A stretch of 64,000 nt of DNA, taken from positions 17,321,407 to 17,385,406 of the forward strand of contig NC_079515.1 in the NCBI RefSeq assembly GCF_000801105.2. The letters are read 5' to 3'. Origin of the DNA: Raphanus sativus. Its lineage: Eukaryota > Streptophyta > Magnoliopsida > Brassicales > Brassicaceae. Shown one piece after another: positions 35,762 to 48,096 of the stretch. The notes below the pieces were generated by a model that had not been told where the DNA came from, did not search any database, and worked only from the letters and a program-made list of their open reading frames with translations. Position numbers and translations under genes: made by a program. The number at the start of each line of letters is the position of its first letter. Position 1 is the stretch's first letter.

Positions 35762-36370
35762 TAGGGTCTGACTGGTTTAAGCGCAGCAGTTGCGTTTGCA
35801 GTTGCGGGAGTTTACGGGTACGGATGGTTGCGGTTTCAAACGTTTTTTAGAAATTTGTACAAATGGTACATCGGTTAGTAATTGTTGTATTTACGGGATC
35901 CTTATAACTGGTAAACTACCAAACGTAACATCTGTTAAATAATAAATTAAAAATATTTACATTTTATATAATTCTAAAAATTTAAAATTATAAAAATATA
36001 ATAAATAAAAAATTTATATTTATAAATTCATATTATTAAATTTTAAAAATTTATAGAAAATATTTTGGTTTGAAATTTTATAATATAAACTAAAATGTAA
36101 TATGTATACATTTTACAATTTCTATTGTTTCAATTTAAAAAATTTATTGGATATTTTTAGTATTATTTTTATTTATTTTGTTTTTAAAGAAAAAAAATTA
36201 TCCTCCCGCAACCGCAAACGCTAGCTGAAACCAGCTTTTGATTTTAAGAGGTTCGGAGCGGTTTGAAGCGATTTATAGCGTTTTTATGATCGTTTCGAAA
36301 CGCTAACAACCGCTGCGAACCGTAAAAGCTGCGTTTGCGGGTGGTAAGAGAGAAATCTGTCATGCCCTTA
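35762..36370. mobile_element. hAT-like MITE, copy B (complete)
   Basis: The left end ttagggtctgactggttt and the right end, reversed, taagggcatgacagattt form a terminal inverted repeat. The GC-rich sub-terminal parts (gttgcgtttgcagttgcggg and gcgaaccgtaaaagctgcg) pair, around an AT-rich middle. It matches copy A at 1559-2089. An 8 bp duplication is not obvious. Confidence 0.65.
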
Positions 36371-36902
36371 ATAGTTAATAGTATACTAATTAGCAGATGA
36401 TGCGAGACATAACATACTAGTTTGATTTTATATAAGTTATTTGGATGCATTATGTTTATTGCATGTCATTATCGGTTTCTAGTTTTCGCAGATTACAGAT
36501 GTGGAGACGGTTTTCGGGGATCATTGATCGTCTCTATGTCAAACATTTAATCGTGTTCAATTTTTGGCACTGTAAAAATTTGCGTAGTCTGTTGCAGTTG
36601 AGTGCTATGACTTTCTTTACAGGTTATGGAATACACTCTGAATCGTTTGTGGTGGTGAAATCAACCAGTTTTTCTGCATGGTTCATAACGGCTTGACAGT
36701 ATGTATAGCTCGGTTAATCTGAGATCTTCTTAGTAAAGGTGTCTTCTTCTTATGTCCGTTTAGCACTTAATCGACAATAATGATTATAAGTTCCAACGAG
36801 TTTATCGAAAGCTAAGTATTCCGAAGACGACTTGAAATTTTCGACATCCAAGACAACAAAGAGAACCTCATATTTATGAGGTATTGTTGATTGTTGAGAA
36901 TG
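36371..36902. other. unassigned DNA left of the gypsy element
   Basis: No recognised gene. The ORF at 36445-36696 has no motif, though tttcgcag|ATTACAG and ctttacag|GTTATGG look like splice acceptors, so it may be a decayed gene fragment. Confidence 0.25.
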
Positions 36903-36907
36903 GTAAT

Positions 36908-37241
36908 TAATAGAGTAAATGATAGTAACCGATAGGGACATGATCAATTGTTTAGTCTGAGAATGCCCAAAAGAACCTATGAACTTGAATCCGTTGAGTT
37001 CAACCAATGAACTAGCCGTAATCAAGGGATTAAAACAAAAACCAATGTTTTATAAATCAATAATCATAATGTGTTCTACAAAGCCAAGAGATCATCATAT
37101 ATATAGCTATCGTAAAAGTCCTAGGTCTTTAGGGTTTAACCATAAGCCTTATTAAAGAAAAGGAAAACTAACAATTATTAAAAATCATAAATGGAAAATA
37201 AAGTAAAATCAAAATAGGAAAGTATGAATCACGCTGCATCA
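36908..37241 (-). repeat. 3' LTR of the gypsy element
   Basis: 334 bases, matching 41691-42030 over its whole length. It lacks cttaag, present in the other LTR. Confidence 0.95.
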
Positions 37242-40200
37242 GGTCACCCGGGGTAGAGAAAGATCCGACCTCGGATCTTCAGTGTTGTCTTGCTCTATAA
37301 ACGGAATGAGGTGTTTGACGTTGAAAACATCAGAAAACTGAGCAGTAGGCGGCAACAATAGACGATAGGCATTAGCATTTATCTTCTCAATCACTTCCAA
37401 AGGACCTATCTTCCGAGACTTCAGTTTATTATACTCACGAGCTGCAAAACGTTCACGAGTAAGGACTGCCCAAACACGATCTCCAACCTTGAATCGTTTG
37501 TGTCGATCAACACTTGCTTTATACTTTGCAGAAGAGAGTTGTAAGTTGTCGTGGACTTGAGTATGTATTTGTGAAACGTTAGCCACAAAATCCATTGCTT
37601 GACCATGATCCCTTAACGCGTCTGGAGCCACACCCAAATCAAGAGGACCACGCGGAATGATGCCGTATACCACACGAAATGGACTAAAACGAGTGATCTT
37701 GTTAACCGCATGGTTATGAGCAAACTCCACTTGGCACAGAACATTATCCCAAGATTTGATGTTATCGATGACCAGACAGCGAAGTATATCTCCTAGTGTA
37801 CGGTTAGTGACCTCTGTTTGTTCATCTGTCTGAGGATGATAAGCTGAACTCATATCAAGACTTGTTCACAGAAGATGCCACAGGGAACGCCAAAAGTGAC
37901 TGAGAAAACGAGAATCTCTATCCGAAACAATAGATAAAGGCAAGCCGTGAAGGCGATAGATCTCCCGGAAGAAGAGTCCAACCACTTGTACTGCGTCTGT
38001 AGTTTTCTTGCAAGGAATAAAATGCGCCATCTTTGAAAAACGATCAACCACGACAAATATGGAATCGTGTCCTCGTTGTGTACGGGGAAGACCCAAAACG
38101 AAGTCCATACTTACATCAGACCATGGTTACGGTGGAATGGGAAGAGGTAAGTAAAGACCAGAGTTTGATGCATGGCCCTTTGAACGTTGACACACCACGC
38201 ACCGCTCAACAAAACGATAAACATCTCTTCGTAGAGTTGGCCAGAAATATGAATCAGTGACGAGCTGTAAAGTTCGATCCCTGCCAACGTGCCCTTCCTC
38301 ATGTAACTCCTCAATAATCTTAAGGCGCAAACTACCTTCCGGAACACATAGACGAGTGCCTCGAAAGATAAAGTCATCCTGTAAGACAAACTCATCGTGG
38401 AAACCTTCGTGGAGAGAAGACCAAATTGGTCCAAAATACGGATCAAAGGCATAGAGGTCTGGTAAGATAGCGAAGCCAGGAACAGAAACCTGCAACGTCG
38501 CTAACAATGAATGCCTTCGGCTCAATGCATCGGCAACTTTATTGAACTTGCCAGACATGTGTTTTATCACAAACGTAAACTGCTGAAGGAAAGCTATCCA
38601 AGAGGCATGACGCGAAGAGATCTTATCTTGACTTCCTAAGTGCTTCAAAGCATCATGATCAGTGTAGAAAATGAATTCTTGATGGAAAAGATAATGCCTC
38701 CAATGTTTAATAGCCTGCACAATCGCATAAAATTCCACATCGTACGTAGTATAACGAGCACGAGAACCAGCTATCTTCTCGCTGAAGAACGCAATAGGAT
38801 GCCCCAACTGACTAAGCACTGCTCCGATCCCGAACTTACAAGCATCACAGTGTAGTTCAAACACTTGAGTAAAATCTGGTAGCACCAATATTTTAGCAGA
38901 CACAAGGCATTCTTTGAGATCTTCAAAGGCTGTATTTGCTTCTGTAGTCCAGATAAACGAGGAGCCTTTCATACAATCCGTAAGAGATGCTGCAATATTG
39001 CTAAAGTGGTGGACGAATCTCCGATAAAAAGATACCAGTCCATGAAAGCTTCGTACTTCACTGATAAAACGCGGAACTGGCCATGACTTAATAGCTTCGA
39101 CTTTGCTTGGATCAACCTGTAATCCTTTGCTGGAGACGATGTAACCCAGAAAAAGGACATGATTCACTCCAAAGACACACTTGTGACTAGCAGCAAAAAG
39201 CTTCTCATGCCGCAAAACTTCAAGAACGTTCCTCAAGTGTGTTAAGTGGCTAGGCAAGTCATCACTAAAAATTAGGATATCGTCAAAATAGACGACGACG
39301 TATTTGCCAATAAAAGGTCGGAGAGCTTGGTTCATGACTCTCAAAAAAGTACTAGGAGCATTTGAGAGACCAAACGGCATGACCGTCCACTCAAAAAGAC
39401 ATTCACGCGTTTTGAAAGCGGTCTTCCATTCATCTCCAAGACGTATGCAAATCTGGTGATAACCACTTTTTAAATCAAGCTTGGTGAAAACCGTTGCTTT
39501 GCCGATCTGATCAAGGAGATCATCTAAGCGCGAAATAGGAAATCTGTAAAGAACTGTGATCTTGTTGATCGCACGGCTATCAACACACATTCGCCAGGAG
39601 CCGTCTTTCTTTGGGATGAGCAAGGCAGGTACGGCAGCAGGGCTCAGGGCTTTCGCGAATGTGACCCTTGTGAAGAAGCTCCTCAACTTGGCGGCGAAGC
39701 TCGTCATGCTCTTGCGGGCTCATTCGATAATGCGGCCTGTTGGGAAGTACAGCATTCGGAACCAAATCAATATGGTGTTGTATGTCCCGTAACGGAGGCA
39801 AATCACCTAGAAGTTCAGTAGGGAAAACGTCACTGAATTCTTGCAGTAACGGGTCGAATGCCGAAGATGTTTCACTAGTTAATGTCGTTGATGCTGGTGT
39901 AGCGACAAGAGCCCAAAGGACGTCGACGTCATGTAATTGCTTCTCAAAGTCGTTCTTGGGAAGTGTCAAGAGTGATTTAGCCGACGGCGCAAGATCCTTT
40001 GACGAAGCCCCACTCGCGGGAATACTCTGTTCTGATTGTTCCTTAAAAGGAATCAATGTAACAGTGCGATTGTCAAACAAAAAAATGTAAGTATTTGCCT
40101 TGCCACGATGAATGGCATCTCGATCAAACTGCCAAGGTCTACCGAGGAGCAAGTGACAGGCGTCCATAGGAATTACATCACACATTACAGAGTCTTTGTA

Positions 40201-41640
40201 ATTACCGATGGAGAAAGAGACGAGAACTTGCTTTGACACATTGATTTCCGTACCATTATTAAGCCAAGCAAGTGGGTAAGGTGATGGATGTGGAGTGACA
40301 GTAAGACCAAGTTTCTGAGCTGCATCCTGAGACATGACATTAGTACAACTACCAGAATCAATAATGAGCTTGCAGACTCTACTGTTAATGGTGCAGGTTG
40401 AACGAAACAAGTTGGTGCGGAGCCACGATTCTTGAGATGCTTTCGGAAGGAGGCAATTACGGCGGAGGACTAAGTTGAGACCAACATCACCCTGTATCAT
40501 CTCAGTATCATCATCATCATCATCGTCAAAATCGTCGTAATATGGTTCGCTATCTTCTTGTTCATGAGCAAGGAGCCCGCGCTTCGGGTTTTTAGGACAA
40601 GCGGTTTGAATGTGTCCTTGTTCCCCGCAAGAATAACAACGTAATGCATTGGTGCGAGCAGATCGAGAGTTGGCTATTGTTTCTGATGTGGAAGCAGCTG
40701 CCGTCTTGGTAGTATCCGAAGGCTGCAACTCTGTATTTTGTTGATTGTTGCTCTCGTTGGACTAAGGAAAACGTGCGCGGCTTGTTGATGACCAAGACGA
40801 GCGAAGCTGGAGCTCTATTGAAACAGCTCGCTGATGTGCCTCAGAGACAGAAGAATGGTTAAATTGTGCCAGCGCTACCTGTAACTGGGATCGCAAGCCA
40901 CCAACAAAACAAGCAATGAGTTGTTGTTGATTCTCTCCCGAAGTCATCCTAGCAGGCATGTAGAAAAACTCCGTAGCATAGTCATAAACGTGTTCCTTGA
41001 CGAAGATTTGTAACTTGTTGTACAAGGTACGTTCATAGTTGAACGGAAGAAAACTCCTACGTATGTGTTTAGTTAGATGCGCCCATGAATTAATACGAGG
41101 TTTGTTCTCTTTACGCGTTGTTTCTTTGAGTTGTTGCCACCACGCCATGGCTCGTCCTTTGAATCGATTTGCGACGAGTGGAACTCGAACATCATCGGGT
41201 ACTTGACGAAACTCAAGAATCTCTTCAACAATATTCAACCAATCGATAAAGTCTTCAGGGTTTTATGTTCCAGCAAACTCTGGAATATTGGTCTGAAAGC
41301 TAGACTCCCATCGATTCGGAGGGTGTGGTCGTGGATCATGTTCCTCGCGACGGTCCTCCTGTTGATCAGCATGGTTGCGATGCACGCGTTGATCCTGGTG
41401 TTGATCAGCAAATAAATTTTCAACTATATCTTCTTCGTCAGATTCTTCAAACCGGATGTTGTATGGCCTAGCTTGTTGCTGGTTTCTCGGAGCAGCACGT
41501 TGATCACATTGCGCTTGGAGAACGGTAGTCAAGGCGGTTTCCACCGAGGTTTGGAACGCCGCTTGTAGTCCGACAGTGAACATCTCAAGCATCTGTCGAA
41601 TTTCTTTGAGTTGATCGTCCGTCAACTTCCTTGGTGCCAT
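37239..41640 (-). pseudogene. gypsy gag-pol polyprotein, lightly degraded
   Basis: Order on the minus strand: gag from ATG 41640 (MAPRKLTDDQLKEIRQML; then RFKGRAMAWWQQLKE), zinc knuckle CYSCGEQGHIQTAC (about 40634), protease LIIDSGSCTNVMS, RT (KLDLKSGYHQICIR, VMPFGLSNAPSTF, VYFDDILIF), RNase H (HCDACKFGIGAVLS, FYTDHDAL, KVADALSRR), integrase zinc finger and core ([37 protein letters not shown]) and the C-terminal GDRVWAVLTRERF..KIGPLEVIEKI region. RT before integrase is the gypsy order. Lesions seen: stops near 41263 and 40760, a frameshift near 39650 at the start of RT, and breaks in integrase near 38115 and 37860. No chromodomain is recognisable. Confidence 0.93.
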
Positions 41641-41690
41641 CGAATCGTGTTTTAGATAAGGATCTAAAACACCTGTCTTCTGATACCAAC

Positions 41691-42030
41691 TGATAGAGTA
41701 AAGGATAGTAACCGATAGGGATATGATCAATTGTTTAGTCTGAGAATGCCCAAAAGAACCTATGAACTTGAATCCGTTGAGTTCAACCAATGAACTAGCC
41801 GTAATCAAGGGTTTAAAACAAAAACCAATGTTTTATAAATCAATAATCATAATGTGTCCTAAAAAGCCAAGAGATCATCATATATATAGCTATCGTAAAA
41901 GTCCTAGGTCTTTAGGGTTTAACCATAAGCCTTATTAAAGAAAAGGAAAACTAACAATTATCTTAAGTAAAAATCATAAATGGAAAATAAAGTAAAATCA
42001 AAATAGGAAAGTATGAATCACGCTGCATTA
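41691..42030 (-). repeat. 5' LTR of the gypsy element
   Basis: 340 bases, paired with 36908-37241. The Met-tRNA primer-binding site lies immediately inside. Confidence 0.95.
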
Positions 42031-42035
42031 GTAAT

Positions 42036-42490
42036 CAATTCTTAAGAATGGCAAAAATTGATTAGAAGAATATGATGGTTTAGTTGCGCGAATGTAATAA
42101 ATTGAATTAGCAAATTTTACACAAATTAAACTTGTAACTGTATCTGAATTCTCGTTCTCCGACTGAATAAAATTTGAATTAGAAAAGTTTGACATTAGAA
42201 TCATGCAAATTCATGTAAATTTGTGTTACGGTTTTGATATATGTAATAATAGAAGTTTTACTTAGACAACTAATGTATTTATTTAAAAATAAAAATATAA
42301 TAAAAATATAAAAACATAAATGGTAAAATTTTACTGAGAAACAAAAAACTAACAAAAACTAAATAAATCATAGTATGTATTTAATTTACATGTGTGCAAA
42401 ATTTAAAACATCACTTATTTAGATCTAAAAGAACTACTGTACTATTTATAAACTCATATATTTTATTTAAATTTTTTATATTTCTTCTAT
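42036..42490. other. AT-rich intergenic DNA
   Basis: No gene or recognisable element. It is the right flank of the gypsy target site. Confidence 0.4.
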
Positions 42491-42505
42491 AACTCGAAAG
42501 AAGAC

Positions 42506-43402
42506 ATTTTTTTTTTCATCTAAAGATATTATTAAAGGGACTAAAGCCCACATACACATCATACAAAGCCTAGAGATTAGGCAACCAAACAAACATCACA
42601 ACTAAACTAAAAACAAAGGAGCCCAACAAAGACCTAAACTATACACACCCAACAGAGCAAGTCGCAAGCCCAAAACTATGTGATCTAAACCTATCACCTC
42701 CATCACCACGTGTTGCGCAGAGAGCCGCAAGAGATAAACGTGGCAAAGGATTGGAATCGGCGTCATCACAAACGGCTTAGCAACGCCGCCGGAACCGATA
42801 CACGTCGCTTCACCGGAATCGACCGGACACATGGAATTTCCGAGACACGAGCCTCCACCGTTTGGACCAATATTCAGTCATCACGGTAATAAAACCAACA
42901 CACTTGACCACCGGACACTACCGGGATTTGAACACCACCACGATAACACCGAACCCACCTCCAACAATTGTGTTAGAGGAATAAGGGATCAGCATCTTAC
43001 ACTCACACGCCTAGGCTTTGGGGAGCGTCAATCAAGTATACTCGAGATCTCACCCAACCAAAGGCCACCAACCACAAATCGAAACCTTCACACCGCTCGA
43101 ACGCTCTTATGGAATCCATGATAGCCGGCGACCACCGCCAAAGAAGAACGGCACGGCCTCAGAGTCTAAAGCCAGTCATCCATCCGTCGATGGATGCGAT
43201 ACTGGAAGAGAAAACGGACATGCAGCTCCGATGAACTAACAATGCCGATGTAACAGACATGCAAAGAAAGCCGAAGAAAAAAAAGTAAAAAGCAGGGGTG
43301 GTAACCGGCGGCAGAGGCCACCGGCCACCGAGCGGTGAATCTCTATTTCTAGTCAGAAGTTAGAGCTTTTTCTCTCTAGTCACGATCTATTCTTTAATTA
43401 TT
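42506..43402 (-). mobile_element. poly(A) retroposon family, copy 3 (best preserved)
   Basis: A perfect 15 bp direct repeat, aactcgaaagaagac, flanks it (42491-42505 and 43403-43417). The plus-strand T run at about 42507-42516 marks a minus-strand poly(A) tail. The 3' segment (minus: GGGCTTTAGTCCCTTTAATA, then ATATCTTTAGATG before the A run) matches copy 2, and the interior cacctccaacaattgtgtta block matches copy 1. About 897 bases, GC-rich, no long ORF with a known domain, and no clear Pol III A/B boxes. Confidence 0.75.
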
Positions 43403-43417
43403 AACTCGAAAGAAGAC

Positions 43418-43893
43418 GTAGTTTGTCGAAGATTTGATCTGGGATGAATCAATATTAAAAGGAGTGCAAAAAGTTGATAATTCTGAAAATTCCACAAAAG
43501 TTAACCTCTTTTTGCTTGTTTTGGGTCGGATTAGTAATGGCTATACCTTCAAAATTATTGCTGTAACAAAAAATATGTAGACTTTTTGTTGTAGCTTTAG
43601 ATTTTATTGATTAGAATTTTATGGAAATAACTAAAAATTTGCTTTGGACATTTGGCTCTGCAGAGCACTTATACAGCTGTACTGCTGTATGTTATTTTAA
43701 GAACTGTGGTTTTTAAAAATAAATTAAAGTTTGATTGTTCTCATTTTGGTGCTTTAGAAATAATAGGATTGTGGAGAATACCCACATCAACTACCAATCA
43801 CACCCCATTTTCTGGTTTTATTATCTTTTTGCCGGCTTCTGGTTTTTATTAAAATTTGTTTTACAAAAAAAAAAACCTTTAAACATCCACATA
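43418..43893. other. intergenic DNA
   Basis: No gene seen; the ORF at 43652-43852 has no motif. Confidence 0.35.
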
Positions 43894-46800
43894 TCCTCTA
43901 TATATTAAAATAGAAGCATTATAACATTTGGTGTAGTCATGTGTCATCACCACAATGCTTCTTAGAACCCTTAGAGATATAGATTGGTCCATATAAATAT
44001 ATAATAAGCTTTTTATTAAACTAACAATAAATTAATTATTAATGCTCTTCAATATTTCCTTAAATAAAATTACGGAATTTCCTAATGTATCTAAAGTATA
44101 TATATGACAATTAATGATTCTGAATAATAAAAATTTGATAAAAATAGAATAGAGTATCCTTTATCATTTAAAAAAAATAATTTATTAAAATAAATTAATA
44201 ATAAAAATTTAGATTTTTTCGTATGTGTTATATTTTAAAATTTTTAAAATGACTATAAATTACTAAAACTATTAAAAATCTCACATTGAAATTTTTGTGA
44301 CTATGGTTTAAAGTTTTGTTACGACAAGATACAAATAATTACAAAATCATATAAGTAGGAAATCTTATTTAATAAATATTAAGATTAATATATATATAAT
44401 TAAACTATATACCATACAAATACATAAATATTTATGCAAAAGGTATTAAACTGACATGTGTTCAGCCTCATCATAAATTCAAAATAGGAAAATAAATAAA
44501 ACCTTTATGATATGATATGATGATATGATATCTCTATTATTAAAATAGAAGTACACTTTTAAAATGCATCTTAGTTTTCAGTGTTATTTACACTTCCATG
44601 CCACTGATATTAAATAATACTTCTTATTTTAATGCTTTGTATTTTTCACTTTGATTAATGCGTTTTCAAAATTAAATTTGAATTAAATACACGATTAAAT
44701 AATACTTCATATTTTAATGTTTTGTCTTTTCCACTTACATTAATGTGTTTTCTAAAATTAAATTTGAATTAAATACACTTCGTTAACTTCTTAATTAAAT
44801 CAATGACAAATTCAAAAAATACATTTTTATTGGACAAACAATTCATGGAAATTATAATACCAACTCTTCATTTAACAAATCTGAACGAAAAAATATATTA
44901 CCAAATTTGAACCGAAACTAGATAATATCCAAACGGATTTACCATTTTGGTATCTAGAGAACCATAACCAAACCTTATCCGAACGAAAAAATTTCGGATA
45001 TTCGAATGTATTTAAATCATATTTATATACTTCAATATGTTAAGCTATTTTCGAGTTAATATCCAAGATATAAGATATTTTAAGTTGTTTAAAATATTCG
45101 AAATATAAAAAATAGTCAAAAGTAAACATCTAAAGTAGATAAACAATAATCAAAACACCAAAAATACTTAAAATATATATTTTTATTCTTCATCCAAATA
45201 ATTAAGTTAAACCTATTTTAATTTTTAATTTATGTACTTTGGCTTACATTACTCAATTACATGTTATATTTTTTTAGATTTAGGGATATTTAAAGTTATA
45301 TATATATTTAAAAATTTAAAAATAATTTAAACGGGTTATAAAACCCGTAAAGATCAGAATCAAACCGGAACCAAAGTTTATAAATACCCGAATAGAGCTA
45401 GAATCTTTAAACTCAAAAATCTCAAACCCGAATAGATTTTAACCGAATTCGAATGGATACCTAAATACCCATCCCTAGCTTAGTTAATATAAAACGATAA
45501 ATGTTACAAATATACTATTTAGTATTTTTTTGTCAGCAATATACTATATAGTATAAATAAAAAAAAACTAAAACTGAAAATTAATACCCGTGCGATCGCA
45601 CGGGTCAAGATCTAGTGATATCTACGTTAGAAGCATTTATGATTGTTCCGTTAGATATAATTAATATTTCCTTTTCTTTCCTTAAATAAAACCTACGGAA
45701 TTACCATAAATGACTAATATATATATGACAACTAATGATTTAATAATAAAGATTTTATAACAATTTATATCTCCTACATCATTTTTTGTTTAATTTTATA
45801 TTATTAAAATAAATTAAACAATTAAATTAGCTATAAATTAAAATTTAGATTTTTTGTATATGTTATATTTTAAATTTAGAAAAATGAAAATAAATGACTA
45901 AAACTATTAGAATTATTATGTTAAAATTAATGATCAAGGGTTTAACATTTTTATTATAAAAAGATACACATGATTTTAAAACCATATGAGTGAAAACTAT
46001 TATTTAATAATAAAACAAATATATATAGATTAAACTAAATACCATATAAGATTACATAAATATTTTCATTTCAAAACTTTCAATGAATTTTCAAGAACAT
46101 TTATAAATTATAAACTTATTAAATTTTTCATATTGAAACCGATTAAACTGAAACATGTAATATGTATATATTTATAACGACGCATGAATATCTAATTGTT
46201 ATATGAGTTGAACTATAATTTTAATTTGTAAATCACTTGAACTATAATTAAGTAACAATTTACTGCAACTGAGACTTCTTATTTTCTTAGTCTTTTTCTG
46301 TTTTATTTTAACATTAACTAAATTGAAGTAAAAATTATAAATTTGATGGACAACAATTAGTTGAAATTTTTTACAACTTTTTTATCTTTAAATAAACAGA
46401 ATTGTATTCAATCAAAGACATATTAATTTGATGAACACTAAATATGAAAGAATAGAAAAAAGTTTCTTTCATGCTTCTGTTTTTTTTTTCCAAAATTTAG
46501 AGCTTTGATATTAATTCTAGATTTAATTATTTTATTAGATAATAGAAGCATTTTTCCGTTTTTTATTCTTTTATTTAAATTTATAATATTTTAGTTAAAT
46601 GATTTTTTGACAACATGACTTTAAAATTCGTATAACATATAATATGATCTCAAACTAAATAATTATGTTTTTGGTATAAAACCGAATAAACTGAAAACAA
46701 CGATATATAAACCAAATCAAACCGAAGTAAATATGGATTTAGAATAGTAGTTATATTTTACTAACCGAAATACCGAAAAAACCGAACCTAACCAAAACCA

Positions 46801-46916
46801 ATCTGATATCCGGATTAAACACCCATAATCCAAATGAAATCGAACTATTGTTTCATTCTCCAAAACATATTAAAAATAACAACTTCATTCCGTGCAAGGC
46901 CCGGATCTTATCCTAG
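43894..46916 (+). mobile_element. Helitron (outer), ending at the SACL3 leader
   Basis: The 5' end is A|TCCTCTATATATTAAAATAG at 43894. The 3' end has an imperfect hairpin (ccgtgcaaggcccgg) and CTAG at 46913-46916 followed by T. Another Helitron (44531-45615) sits inside. The right half (45616-46916) repeats motifs of the left (aattacc/ttcctaa..atatatatgacaa), so two side-by-side Helitrons rather than one nested pair is possible. Non-coding. Confidence 0.5.
44531..45615 (+). mobile_element. Helitron, same family as 21036-21931
   Basis: The 5' end is A|TCTCTATTATTAAAATAG. The 3' end is a perfect hairpin ACCCGTGCG-at-CGCACGGGT followed by CTAG ending at 45615 and T. Its last 31 bases differ from the 21.9 kb copy by one base, and early interior (cttttagttttcagtgttatttaca, cactga) also matches. 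It inserted in a gatatgatatgatgatatgata microsatellite. Confidence 0.78.
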
Positions 46917-47156
46917 TATATATATGTAAGAGTGTGATTAAATGGGAGTGGAGAAACAAAACAAAAACAAACAAACCGCACCAGACTCTGTCACTATTAC
47001 TCCTATTGTCGCGAGCTCCTCCTTCTCTCTTTCTAGATCTTCTTACCCCCTGCAACTTCTTTCGATCAGCCTTTCAGCTTGAGTTCTACGCAGAAAAGAT
47101 CCATTTTCATTCTTCTTCTTCTTCTTCTATATTCCAAAGGTTTTTGATTTCTACAG
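46917..47156 (+). promoter_or_regulatory. SACL3 core promoter and first leader exon
   Basis: A TATA-like tatatatatg (about 46916-46926) directly follows the Helitron end. A pyrimidine-rich leader with (TTC)n at about 47106-47130 follows, ending at a GT donor (ctacag|gtatat, 47156/47157). Intron 1 runs 47157-47709. The transcription start is inferred from this layout. Confidence 0.5.
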
Positions 47157-47778
47157 GTATATGATCATTTTGCTTCTTCCTACCGCCGCAAATTTTGACT
47201 TATTTAAGGTTTTTTTTTTCTTATATGTTTTTAATCTGATGATCTGATTGCTTTGCTATCTATGCTATGGTCTATTTACTCAGATGATTGTTTGTATCTC
47301 TCCCTCGAGTAAATTGCGATACTTCTTTTTTCAGGTTAAATGTTCTGTGTTTATGTTCTGTTTCTTTTTCTTTGTACTTCCGAATAAACTATTCATGATC
47401 GCTTGAAGATTATGTTCTGTTTTGGTGATCAGTATGTCGTTTTAGTGAGAAAGATAAAACATTTATCCTTGATCCAGTTGTTATTGTCTTTGGTTCATGG
47501 TTGCTCTCTTCATCGTACGCAGATGCATAAAGTTGTATGCTTTTGTTTCGTGAATCAGACATCCTCTGTGTTTTGGTTTCTCTGCTTATTTTTTCAGTAT
47601 TAGATATTTTTTTTTTTGGGATTTTGCCTTGGTTTCAGTGCCTTTCAACTTTGTACCTGTGATTATTTTAATTAATAGCATTTGGTCCTAATTTTGTTTG
47701 TTTATGCAGTTTTTGTAAGAGAAGAGGAACGAGGGTTGTAGAGACACAACTCAAAACTAATAGTGGGAAGAATCAAAG

Positions 47779-47856
47779 ATGCCGTGGACATCCTTCTTCA
47801 TGTTTTTCAACAGGACTTGCACTCGTCTCGTTGTCTTTTTCCTCGTTATTCTGTAA
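47779..47856 (+). CDS. upstream ORF in SACL3 leader exon 2
   Basis: A 25-codon ORF in leader exon 2 (47710-47873) begins MPWTSFFMFFNRTCTRL and ends in a hydrophobic VVFFLVIL. The SAC51 family is known for several uORFs that hold back translation of the main frame. Whether this short peptide is conserved cannot be judged here. Confidence 0.45.
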   Translation: MPWTSFFMFFNRTCTRLVVFFLVIL

Positions 47857-48096
47857 ATTTCCTTCCTTTTCAGGTGAGTTAGTATCTTTTTTTTATTACC
47901 TTTGGGTTGAGCATTTTGGCCTTCATCTTTGTTGTGTTTAATTAAAACAATAAATAGTATGTTGGTTTCTACTGTAGGACTTTCTTCTTTTGTTTAAAAA
48001 ACTATTGAATCTTCCTCTCCTATCCTTTTGCAGGCCTTGTTTTTTTTTCCGGGAATAGCTAGCTCTCTGTTGTTGTGACTATTTTAGTGTTTGAGA

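Larger units (their letters stand above)
36908..42030 (-). mobile_element. Ty3/gypsy LTR retrotransposon, complete
   Basis: The 5 bp duplication GTAAT flanks the element (36903-36907 and 42031-42035). LTRs are 36908-37241 (3') and 41691-42030 (5') on the minus strand, TG..CA with one end base mutated in each. A primer-binding site complementary to initiator tRNA-Met (TGGTATCAGA on the minus strand) follows the 5' LTR at about 41680-41689. By eye the LTRs differ at seven sites plus one 6 bp indel, about 2 percent, so the insertion is recent. Gag-pol is continuous apart from a few stops and frameshifts. The purine tract before the 3' LTR is not obvious. Confidence 0.94.

Noticed and set aside
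36445..36696. 83-codon ORF as a gene
   Set aside because: No recognisable domain; possible splice-like sites only, noted as unassigned.
42831..43239. ORFs in retroposon copy 3
   Set aside because: Antisense to the retroposon, no domain, frame not shared with the other copies.
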